The translations under genes were made by a program, and so were the position numbers. Below the pieces are notes generated by a model. The model worked only from the letters and a program-made list of their open reading frames with translations. It did not search any database and was not told the DNA's origin. Source: Stromatinia cepivora (Eukaryota; Ascomycota; Leotiomycetes; Helotiales; Sclerotiniaceae). From it: a DNA stretch of 64,000 nucleotides. Each line of letters starts with the position of its first letter. The stretch's first letter is position 1. The DNA is taken from NCBI GenBank assembly GCA_014898415.1, contig RCTD01000022.1, positions 930,001 to 994,000 of the forward strand. The letters run 5' to 3'. Positions 13,600 to 23,900 of the stretch are shown piece after piece.

Positions 13600-14877
13600 A
13601 TGAATATAATATGCGAAGATAATTCTAAGATGTTATTTTCAAATATATTATATATACTAAGATTAAAAGTAAATTTGCTATTAGAAAAAAGAATCTACGA
13701 AATAGGACTGCAAAGGAAATTCAATTCTCATTATATATATTTCAAGAAGGACAATAAGAAAATCATCTGTACTAAAATACAAAACAGAATGTATATGGTT
13801 TTATATATGATTAAAGGATATAAGGATACAATTCTTTGTTCGAATGTATATCAAAATGATCAAGAAAAAGGTTTTTTTTCAAAGATAATTGATGGTATTA
13901 AAGGTATCGATAACGAATTAATATTCAAGAAGAAAGAGAGATATCTATTATGGTATCGAAGATTCAATCATCTAGATCCAAATAAGATCAAGAATCTATA
14001 TAAAGTATCCAATATAATCAAATTAATAAAGGTTCCAATTGAATTAGATATTTACGAAATATATATACTCACTAAGATGATCAATTGTATTCCGAAGCAA
14101 TTGAATCTGCATAAATCAAAGAGATTCGAATTTATATATTTCGATATTGTAGGATTATTCTCAAAATCGATTTAAGGGAATTGTTATTTTATATTGATTA
14201 TCGATAATTATACAAAAGTAAATTGGATTATATTATTTAAACAAAAAGATGATACAATTCAAATATTGAAAACTTGGAAAAAGAAGATAGAATTAATTAT
14301 TGGAGAAAAGATTATTGCAATTAGGATTGATAATGCATTGGAATTCCTATAAGTTATTCGTAAATGATCATCAAATATACAATCCGAAGTTACAACAATT
14401 GCTTCTTTATATCAAAATGGATTTGCAGAATGGAATATAAGGATTGTAGAAACAAATATAAAAGCAATATTAAAAGAAGCTAAATTATTATTAGAATTTT
14501 GGAACAAAGTTGTAAAATACGATGCTTATATTAGAAATCGTACTAATATTGATCCTGATATGAATAGAATAAATCGATCCCTTATAAAAGCTTTTACAGG
14601 TATAGTATTAGATATAAAGATATATAAAGTTTGGGGGAGTAAATATTATATTTATATTAATCTCAAGACTATTCCGAAAGGACAAAGATATAACAAATTA
14701 CGGGATATTTCAAGAATCAGTATATTCCTAGAATACTCAAAAGTTATGAACAAATATATCAAAGTATATTCTCCAAAGCTAGGCTATATATTTCGATCAA
14801 ACAGAATAATTATAAATGAATTTCATCAAAAAGAAGATTTGGATTTTAAATTAAGAAATTATAAATCAGGTCTATAA
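13600..14877 (+). pseudogene. Copia A2 GAG-pre-integrase and integrase core relic
   Basis: The open stretch 13600-14175 includes YLLWYRRFNHLDPNKIKNL, the GAG-pre-integrase block (consensus W-H-RLGH), followed by FDIVGLFSKS, which starts the integrase core (consensus 'D..GP'). A stop at 14173 interrupts it, and the frame continues to 14877 with FILIIDNYTKVNW (second acidic region), LYQNGFAEWNIR (consensus 'NGxAER') and a rarer-codon tail. The protein would have cut and joined cDNA into host DNA; stops make it inactive. Confidence 0.8.
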
Positions 14878-17240
14878 GGAACAAAGAATATAAAGTTAGA
14901 TCGAAGACTTCGTAATAAACCGACAATAAACAAGGTATTTTTTTTATCCTCAATATCAAATACGATATTTGTATTATCTTCGTTTTAAATATTCTCTTTA
15001 ACAGATATTATATCGAATTCAATGATTATATCAAATACTCTAATTGTCGAATTGAAATTAGATAAATTAAATATATCAATATCAATATACAATAAAGATA
15101 AAGATAGTAATATCTAAAAAACAAATCAAAAATCTTCTTTTAAGAATACTTCAGATATCAAATCCATTATTCTAAAGGTTCTAATCCAAGAATTAATTTT
15201 TATAGATCCTGAATCTATATTAAAAGTAAAATTTAAGATTATCTTAAATTTTGCTGAGAAATTTATTTCAGTAGAATCAGAAAACGAAATAAATCTATAA
15301 TTCTTTAAGATCGAATAAAAGGATATAATGAACTTTAAAAACGAACCCTTAAAATATCTAATACAAAAACAAAAAAGAAATATAGAATAAAATTCTAAAG
15401 GAGAATGGGAAAACAAAATTATAAGGGCATTGATTATGATATCTATATAGGCCAAAATTCAAGAAAATGTAGAATATATTATAATTATAATCCCAACTAT
15501 TTATAAAATGGACTTTTATATCAAAAACAAAATTGTTTCAGATTTCATAATTTCGTTAATAGATATAGATAATACAGAAAGTATAATATATCCAGCCAAA
15601 GAAATTCTGGGAATCAAAATACCAAGAACTTATAAGGAAGCAATATCGGATCGAAAACATTCTGAAAAATAGAAGAAAATTATCCAAAAGGAAATCATAT
15701 CTTTGATTCAAAATAATATTTGAAAAGAATATATACTCCCTAAAAAAAGTAATTTGGTTTCGACGAAATAGGTATTTATAATTGAGATTAAGGATAATAA
15801 GGTAGAACGATTCAAGGCAAAATTAATAGCTCAAGGGTTCAATCAGATATTAAAAAAAGATTATAATGAAACATTTGTATTAATAATGAGGTTAAATATA
15901 TTCAGACTATTTCTAACTATCGTTGCAAAAGAAAATTTGGAATACTTATATTTCGATATCAAAAACGCCTTTATTGAATCGTATTTGAAGGAAGAAATCT
16001 ATTTCGAATTACTTTAAGGTATCAAAGTTGAAAAAGGATATATATTACGAACCCTACAAAGTTTATATAATTTGAAGTAAGTTGGAAGGGATTGGAGTTT
16101 ATTATTAAAGAAAGAACTTTTAGACGTTGGTTTTGTACAAAATTTGGTAGATGTATGTTTATATATATTCAAAGATTGTGATATAATATTATTAATATAT
16201 ATTGACGATATCGTTATTACATTGTATATATTATTGCAAATCATTTGGTTCGATGAAAAACTATCGGTTTATTTTAATATTAAGAATTTAGGGGAGATTA
16301 ATAAAATCCTAGATGTTAGAATTATTTGTAATAGAAAAGTATATATATTAATTATAGATCAAGAAGAATATTTCGATGTTATATTAATTAAATATAATAT
16401 TACATATAAACAATATCAAATCAAGAAACTATCAATAATGGATTATATTCATTTCTGATTAATAATCGATAATGATGAATTGGTAGATATAAATGAATAT
16501 CAATAATGAATAGGAAGTATAATTCATTTAATAATATATACTCGATTAGATATAATATTCTCAATTGGAAGACTTTCACAATTTATGGTAAAACCAGTAA
16601 AACATTATATTATAATTTTGAAGAATTTGATGCGATATTTATGATCAATAATCAAACAAAAGCTATAATTCGGATCAAAAGAAGTACAATCTAATATCTA
16701 CAAAGAATATAATATATTTAATAATACAATAAAGATATATACAGATACAGATTGGATTAATGACAAATATAACCGGAAAAGTGTTTCAGGAAGAATTGTA
16801 ATATTCTATAAAGGCCCTATATTGTAGATTAACAAAAAACAAATATCTATAGTTACTTCTAATATAGAATCAGAATATATTATGATAACAATATTTATCA
16901 AACAAAGGAAATAGATTATATAAATATTCAAAGATCTATTTAGATCAAATTATATTAAAAAGAATGGAGATATAGTTCAAATACTTAATAATAATCAAGG
17001 TATTTTAACTTTAATCAAGAATCTATATTTATATAAACGATTCAAATATATAAATATCAATTATTACTTTATTAAAGATTTAATAGAAAAAAAGAAAATC
17101 GTTATTAGTTATATTAATATATATAATATGATTACCAACGAAATGATGAAGCTTTGTACAAGGATTGTTTTTGAAAGATTCAAGAAAATATTAGGATTAA
17201 TAGTTTAGAAAAATCGAATAGAATATCCTCAATAAAAGAG
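14878..17240 (+). pseudogene. Copia A2 reverse transcriptase and RNase H relic
   Basis: Copia-type RVT_2 pieces in order: KLIAQGFNQ near 15820, FDIKNAFIESYLKEEIYF near 15950 (first catalytic Asp in FDIKNAF), LLIYIDDIVITL near 16190 (the YxDD box), then INKILDVRI and, after 16.7 kb, the RNase H part with NIESEYI and ILNNNQG. Several TAG/TAA codons interrupt it. The 3' LTR begins at 17241. Confidence 0.8.
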
Positions 17241-17406
17241 TATTAGAAATGAAACTATTATAGAATTAGAATTGAAATTACATAATCACAATAATGCACA
17301 GACCATATTTGGGGATAACCTCAATTCTACTTTTACTAGAATTATAGATCCTTAGTTCAACCTATATAATCAACAATACTACTACTTCCTGCACCAAAAG
17401 TTAACA
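17241..17406 (+). repeat. 3' LTR of Copia A2
   Basis: 166 bp. Compared with the 5' LTR, the visible differences in the first 60 bases are G-to-A or C-to-T, the RIP pattern. It begins TATTAGAAATG where the partner has TGTTGGAAATG. Confidence 0.9.
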
Positions 17407-17411
17407 TATAT

Positions 17412-17489
17412 GAATAATTAGCTTATAAATTGATATAGGAGATAAAAGATATTACATGATTAGCCTCCTATAGTTCACGATTCGTAACA
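17412..17489 (-). repeat. 3' LTR of B1, second segment (78 bp)
   Basis: Completes the interrupted B1 LTR. It ends TTCACGATTCGTAACA, parallel to TTCACGATTCGTGACA at the end of the right-hand B1 LTR (34441-34456). The polypurine tract complement follows at once. Confidence 0.85.
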
Positions 17490-18536
17490 CTACCCCTCCC
17501 TTCAGAAAAGCTCGCTCTCGAATATTACTCCTCTGTTCTATTGCTATTTCATTGGAAACCAGATTTTATAAAGATTTATAAACTTTAAATCAATTAGATT
17601 GATCATTTTGGTTGATTTGATCAATTTATTGGAAATTGATCAAATTGATCAAAATAATTGACCAAATTGATCAAAATGATGAATGAATTAATCAAATCAA
17701 TTAAATCCTTTATCAATTGATTAAATTAATATTGATTTGTATTCTTTTTGATTTGAGGAATCTTTGAAAGGAAAAAGTTTCAATAGAAAAAGGAAGGAGA
17801 TTGAATTATGGTATAATGATGATAGATGATTAATATAATTAATTCCGAAATCGATTAAATTAATTGATCAAATTGATCAAATCAATCAAATTGAACAAAA
17901 TCGATAGAGGTAATATTATATTTCGTTCTTACTATATTCAAGTTTCCTTTTTATATGATTTTTGAAATGATTATAAGTATAAGTTTTTGAAATATATTGC
18001 CTTTGTATTATCTTGGTAATAATAGTTTGTTTATTATATGGAGTTCGAGTTATATATATATATAATCAAATTTCTTCAAATTTGTATAGATTTTCGATTC
18101 TTTTATAATCATATATATATATATCATTATAAAATCATAATATCTAATCTACTGAATTGAAGAATATTTTTCTTTCCCTTGGTTTTATAAATGAATTATT
18201 ATTTATATAATTATAATTATTCTTTTTGCTTTTATAAAACTTTATCTAATCAATTAATCGATTGAAAAGATCAAATAATATTGAATTGATCAAATGAAAA
18301 TCGTATAGGAGATACAATAATATTTTAAAATCGAAAGTAGGATATTAAATAAGATCGGTATTGTTATTAAACTATAAGATTCTATATAATAGGGTTTTTC
18401 ATACTTTCTTTATTATTAGGATCTTTTTCATTTTCTATTCTGAATTATTAATTATATTAATAAACAAAGATAATTCGAATATTCGATTAAAAAAAGAATC
18501 GTTATATACTTTATATAATCGATTTGAAAGGAAAAT
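17490..18536 (-). other. B1 3' internal region between integrase and 3' LTR
   Basis: Aligns along its full length with the reverse complement of B2 (38.0-39.0 kb). It is rich in repeats of GATCAAATTGATCAA type near 17600-17700 and 17860-17900. On the plus strand, antisense to pol, a frame at 18361-18536 runs into the C1 insertion site and continues beyond it (see findings). The function of this part is unknown. Confidence 0.55.
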
Positions 18537-18686
18537 TGTGACGAACCCAACGAGCGTTTAGAGATCAACCTTAGAATTAAAAGCTACAGAGCTAAAGAGA
18601 GTGTACTACGAAGCTATATATATGATCGGCTCGGAGTTTAGTACTATACTAACCCGATCGTACATGATCATGTATATCTCGTAATA
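18537..18686 (-). repeat. 3' LTR of C1 (150 bp)
   Basis: Plus-strand ends TGTGACGAACCC and CTCGTAATA. It differs from the partner LTR only by transitions as far as I could compare. Confidence 0.88.
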
Positions 18687-19067
18687 CTACCCTCTTTTTC
18701 TGAAAAATTCGCCTCGAATTCATTTTAAATGAATAACTTAAATACAAAATGATCACTAATCTTCTTTTGATAAAAATTCCTAATACACAGATTGCATCAC
18801 AACCAACGAATACGTATCCATTATATCATTTGCTTTTTTTAAGTGATCTTCAAAATATTGGTCATTGATCATCTCTCCTAAATCTTTATCATCGTTGTTT
18901 TCGGGCTCAATAATTAATATAATAGCTGGAATAGGCTTTTGTCGATCTCGGATTCCTTGATATAGATTTAATGGATAGATTTGTACCCAATAAGAATTAT
19001 TTCTATATTATATATATTTATTTTGTTTGTACAAAAGAGTTCTTTCAGAAGAAGAAAACTCAGACGC

Positions 19068-19883
19068 TTATATACAGAGTAAAATCAGAGTACGATCGGG
19101 CTTGTCCGGTTGGATATTAAAAGGGTTAAGGATATTAATGATATTAAGGTTGCTAATGTCCATTGGATTATAATTCCGAAAGTAGGATGGATTCTGCAAT
19201 ATATGTGGGGCTTTAGGTTTATTAGAATGGAATAATGCAAGAAATCTATTCATTGTACAAACAACTAATTGTTGTATAATTTGAACAAAGTCGGAATAGG
19301 AATGGGGAAGAGAAAGCTATTGAGAAAAACGATTTCTAAGAGTAATATTAAATTCATTGCAAAAGATTGAAATTTTATTCGAATCGGATTAATTCTAATC
19401 TTTGGTTTTATAAAGGATCCTTTCGAATTTTGTAATATAGGTATATAAAGAATCGATTCTTTATTTGAAAATGAATAATTTATCTTCGACTTCTTGAACT
19501 TTATTCGGATTATTATAAACATATATAAATTGATCTAGGATCGTTGTATAATCTAAAGGAATGTTTTGATCAAGAAAAGAAAGTTGAAATAATATTATAG
19601 TTTGTACATAAAATTCGAGATTGAAATAAATATAATAAAATTGAGTTATAGAATTACCGATCACAGTACCGTCTACTTGTAATTTCGTTCGAATCAAAGA
19701 AAACCAGGTATCGAACTTTTGAAAACTACCATTGAATTTTTCAGGATCAGAAAGAGAAGGTTTCGGATAAGAAGGAATATAAACAGCAGGAATGTGTTTA
19801 AAGATCAGGAAATATAGAAATGAGATTTCATCCCATTGATGAGTCATTTCGTTACAAAGTTCTGCAATTGTGAGGTTTATCAA
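19068..19883 (-). pseudogene. Ty3/gypsy-type gag of element C1
   Basis: The frame starts at ATG 19883 (a later start is possible) and is open for 140 codons to 19461. It then continues through shifted pieces to about 19068. Recognisable parts: LSDPEKFNGSFQKFDTW (the 'PDPxKFdG...F..FL' opening of fungal gag capsid domains), LQVDGTVIGNSITQFYYIYF, and YNNPNKVQEVEDKLF. A later part has NPMDISNL, which in related gags precedes a zinc knuckle; the knuckle itself is not visible. It would form the virus-like particle shell. Broken by at least one stop and frameshifts. Confidence 0.7.
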
Positions 19884-20061
19884 ATCATAATCTATAATTT
19901 AGAAATTAAGGGTAAGAAAAAAGATAATATTTTCGAATAATATCAAAAAGATTTATATATAAGTGAATAAATATGAATATATGTCTAGACAGGAGTAAGC
20001 GGAGTGTGTATGAGTATGAGCAGATGTTATTCCATTTTTTATCTGGAAGAGCTTTTAATAA

Positions 20062-20211
20062 TGTGACGAATTTAACGAGCGTTTAGAGATCAATCTTAGA
20101 ATTAAAAGTTACAGAGCTAAAGAGAGTGTGCTACGAAGTTATATATATAATCGGCTCGGAGCTTAGTACTGTACTAGCCCGATCGTACGCGATCACGTGT
20201 ATCTCGTGACA
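20062..20211 (-). repeat. 5' LTR of C1 (150 bp)
   Basis: Starts TGTGACGAATTT and ends ATCTCGTGACA on the plus strand; includes GATCACGTG, which is mutated to GATCATGTA in the partner. Confidence 0.88.
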
Positions 20212-20528
20212 AAAATAGAATGAATTTTTATTGTAATCAGAAATTCGAATTTGAAAGAACTTTTAGATCAATTAATGATCTTGAATCTTCTTTGAATCAG
20301 GAAATCCAGTTCCTTAAATAATCTTTAAATAAGGTAATTCTTTATATTGAATTATATATAATTTCTAATATCGAAATCGATTTTATATTGATAAGTATTT
20401 ATGAATTTCGATATCTTGATTTGGATATGCAATAGATCTTCTTTTATTTATACAAAAGTTAATCTATTGTATTCTATATATATACAAATATTATATATAT
20501 TTATATTATCTGTTAATTTATTAGTATC

Positions 20529-20714
20529 TGTTGGACAGACTTCATAAGGGGGTGTATACACAAAACGCGTATGGGATAAAGATGATTCTATTATTTTGTC
20601 TAATCCCTTTGTATAACAGAGTTCTATTAATTTATATAAATATTACTATTCCATTTACAATATAAAGGAAATATATAATAATATTATATATTTCGTCAAT
20701 TATATATTTCAATA
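20529..20714 (-). repeat. 3' LTR of element D (186 bp)
   Basis: Begins TGTTGGACAGACTTC on plus and ends TTTCAATA where the partner has TTCCAACA. It retains AAAACGCG near 20575, which is AT-only in the partner, so the two LTRs were mutated at different sites. Confidence 0.88.
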
Positions 20715-20899
20715 TAAATTTAACTTTTTTTTTCGTACGAAGTGTTATATATACAAATTAGATTGATTATTGGAATATAGATAATTATCTAATCGTTTAG
20801 TTCGATTTTTGTATCCATTTTTTATTCAAACGAATATAATGAATTCTCTTCCCAAATCAATCAAATACCCAATATTTGTATCCTTCAATTTCATCGAAA

Positions 20900-21650
20900 C
20901 AGAAGCTTTTCATTTTGTATATATTTCTTGATTGATTCGATCGATATTTCTGATTTCGGGATCATATTGATGGCTATAAAGCTACTGAAGATCGTATTTG
21001 CCGAATTCCCGAAAATGTATATTTCATATCGGTTATAGGGCAATTGATTGTATTGAGATTTTATTCTATATTTGTTGTAAAATTTATATTATTTGTAATA
21101 TACTGATTCTTTATATAATAGGGTTTTTCAATTATATGATACTGCGAATGCTTTGGTCCAATCGAATCAAAATTCTATTCTCCTGATTGGTGATAGGGAG
21201 CTTGCTTTCTATTATTATAATACTTTTCAGTTTATTATTTTGATTATGCCAGGATATCCTATTCTATTTATACAAAATTGTATTACATTTGTTCAAGTAT
21301 GATTGATATGTGTTTTATATATCAATAATTTCTTGATATAGAATCGGAATATTTTGGTTAAAGGATTTTGTAGAAAATATTATCATCAAAAATTAACTTC
21401 TTTTTTTGAATATTGTTATATAAAGGGGCATTTCGAAAACAATTGTAAGAATTGTAAGTAGCATGATTATAAGATTCGTTATATATATTTAAATCGTCCA
21501 TATACTGATCCTATCGACCAACCTAATCCACCTCCTCCTCCTTGTATTTCTCTCGATCGGAATCCCATTTCTTCTTCTTCAACAAAGAAGCCTCTCTTAC
21601 TTAATTCTAATTCTACAAAGGAGTTTTTTATTATTAATTGATTTATACAA
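20900..21650 (+). pseudogene. Plus-strand frame with zinc-knuckle-like Cys/His cluster inside element D
   Basis: Read on plus, pieces in neighbouring frames give DGYKATEDRICRIPENVYF, then LYNRVFQLYDTANALVQSN, LLIGDRELAFYYYNTFQF, and near 21390-21480 FCRKYYHQ followed by EYCYIKGHFENNCKNCK. The last part has the spacing C-x4-H-x4-C-x2-C of a zinc-binding cluster, and further on a run PNPPPPPC. This is opposite to the pol genes of the same LTR-bounded element. It could be an antisense accessory gene of D or an unrelated captured frame. Broken by stops. Confidence 0.5.
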
Positions 21651-21789
21651 TATCTAAATATTTTTATCTTTTGATTTAAAAAATGAAATTAGAATAAAAA
21701 AATTTCTTTTTGCAATTTTTGAAAATAAAATATGAAATATAAAAATGATTAATATTATATCCCTATATCAATTTTGATTTATATAAAGA

Positions 21790-23900
21790 TTTAATCGATT
21801 TTCATATGAATTTCTCGTTTTACCCATCCCTTTACATATACTTCAAAAGTATTCGTATCAATAAACTTTTCTAAACTATTATTAGAATTAGCTTTTATTA
21901 TTATATCAACAATATTATTAAATTCATTAATCCATCTCACTTTTATCAATTCTTTTCGTTTATATAATTATCAAAGTACTATAATATCGATCATCAATTT
22001 TTTCTTTTTCGTTATACTTAATTTAATAAGGCATTTGTATAATAAATATAAATTAATACATACAATGATTAGAATATCAGGGATATCGAATTATGAGATA
22101 ACAATTTGTAAAATAGATTATATTGTAAGATTAATATCTATTTCTATTATTATTCCATATATCTCGGATATTAATATATTACATATAATTCTCTTACTTT
22201 TCATATTATTATAATAAATAATATTACCTTTTATTTCAAAAATATTTTCGTCTGATATATTTTCATTTGCAAGTAAAATAACAAATTCTATTTAACTATT
22301 CAAATCTTTATTATTGGTAAAGAATTCATTAACAAAAACAAATAACTTTATACGATCTTTTTCAAAGGGAATAAAGTGAAAACCTTGATTAAAGTTTTTT
22401 ATTTGTCAATTTAGTCTTTTATTGAACAATTTAATATTTTCGTTTAATAGATCTTAATATTATACAACAATTAATAGATCATATAATATTTCTGATTGAT
22501 AAATTGTAGTAATATATACCCCTCTAATTTTTTGTTCCCGATATTACTCTGAATTATTAATCTTTCCGATTTTCTTTCCTTGACCTTTTTGTATAAATAT
22601 AAAATCGTTTTTTATACATTGTATTATACATCCATTGAATATTAACAGAATATCATTTATAAAATATTCTTCTAATTTGACTTTGATATTTACATCAATC
22701 AATTTTTTGTTTTCTAACTTTAAAAATTGCTCATCTACAAAAATAAAGATATCGTTTATTTGTATTTCTACAATTCCGAATTGTATATTCTTTAAATCCA
22801 AGATTAACAAATAAAGATCATATAACAACATAATTATATTCAATCTCTTTTAATAATATTTCCAATAGATTGTTCACCAATATATTCCTGCTTCTATAAT
22901 ACTATATAATAACTTTTTGATTATCATAATTATATCCTTTATATATTTACCTTGAAGTTCTTTTAATAAATTTATTAATATAATATAATTCAAAGGTGTT
23001 TTTGATTGTATATATGCCTACATGATATCTTGTATCATAAACTTGATACCTATTAACTTTAATATTGGAATTAAAACTATAATGATTCTTTGACTTGATC
23101 TTTGGATTATAAATGCTTATATCAATATTATTTCTTTTCCAGAATCATTATATACTTGAATAATTAGGTATAACTTTTCATACAAGGAATTTATTATATA
23201 TCCCTTGATTTTATTTATAAAATATAAATTGAATAATCTTTTGGTATATATAAAAGGATTGTACTTAACGAATTCGAAAATATCTTTTACAATTAAATTA
23301 TCGATTTCTTGTATTTGCGAAGCTTCAAATAATTGTCCTTCAATTGTGATGATCCCTTTTATATGAAAATCAATTGCAAGATCTAATACTTCTTACTCCT
23401 TTTTCATAATGAATATTTTTGATAGATCTTAATTATCTCGAATTGTAATAATTAATTGATTATATTTATTATTTGTTTCTTATACCTTTTGTAAAGATAA
23501 TATTCTAGGGATTTTGATTTATATCAATATATAAAACATAGGATTAATTATTCTTTCTTTTTTGATATTAAATCATATATATCTCCTTTCAGATTTGTTT
23601 ATCTCTTAATCTTAATTTGAAGGAATAGAAAAGATTACCGGAGATAATAGATTCTCCAGAAATAACAGATTTTCTGGATTTGGGAAGATCATTAAAAGTA
23701 AATTTTCCATTGGGAATGATTCTTTGTATATATCTTTATAAAATAATTTGATAATTATTATACAAAATTCTATAGGATTATAAAGGAAATCGATTGTATA
23801 ATTTTGATTCATAATTGCAATTAATTTATAAGATCCCATCCATCCTTTCTTTTCTTTCTATACTCATATTAATAAATTCAAAGATAATTTTAATATCTCG
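21790..23900 (-). pseudogene. Element D Copia reverse transcriptase and RNase H relic
   Basis: Minus-strand pieces match fungal Copia RVT_2: KDIFEFVKYNPFIYTKRLFN near 23250, QRSSQRIIIVLIPILKLIGI near 23050, LYSIIEAGIYWWTIYWKYY near 22880, then an open stretch 22843-22544 with GIVEIQINDIFIF (the active-site region, normally Q-T-D-D-T) and FNGCIIQ...QKGQGKK. RNase H follows: FVNEFFTNNKDLNS, SMKSKRIICNILISEIYGI and, near 22050, CINLYLLYKCLIKL. All catalytic Thr/Asp positions that can be compared show RIP-type replacements. Confidence 0.75.

Larger units (their letters stand above)
11930..17406 (+). mobile_element. Copia LTR retrotransposon A2, full length, nested in the B1 LTR
   Basis: A 5477-bp element bounded by two 166-bp LTRs and flanked by TATAT on both sides (11925-11929 and 17407-17411). 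Coding remnants follow Copia order: gag-like region (12.1-12.9 kb), protease/GAG-pre-integrase, integrase, reverse transcriptase, RNase H. It is the best preserved Copia copy in the window but still carries many premature stops. The B1 LTR halves on either side join cleanly when the element plus one TSD are removed. Confidence 0.92.
18537..20211 (-). mobile_element. Gag-only non-autonomous LTR element C1 (TR-GAG-like)
   Basis: 1675 bp, two 150-bp LTRs (18537-18686 and 20062-20211), TSD AAAAT at 18532-18536 and 20212-20216. B2 has the empty site. The only coding content is a gag-like protein on the minus strand (from 19883); no protease, reverse transcriptase or integrase fits between it and the 3' LTR. 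A polypurine tract (plus-strand complement ACCCTCTTTTTC) lies just inside the left LTR. It must have used enzymes of an autonomous Ty3/gypsy partner. Confidence 0.88.

Noticed and set aside
18541..20211. Direct 150-bp repeats as a CRISPR-like or tandem array
   Set aside because: Only two copies 1.5 kb apart, with TG...CA-type ends, TSD and gag between them: LTRs.
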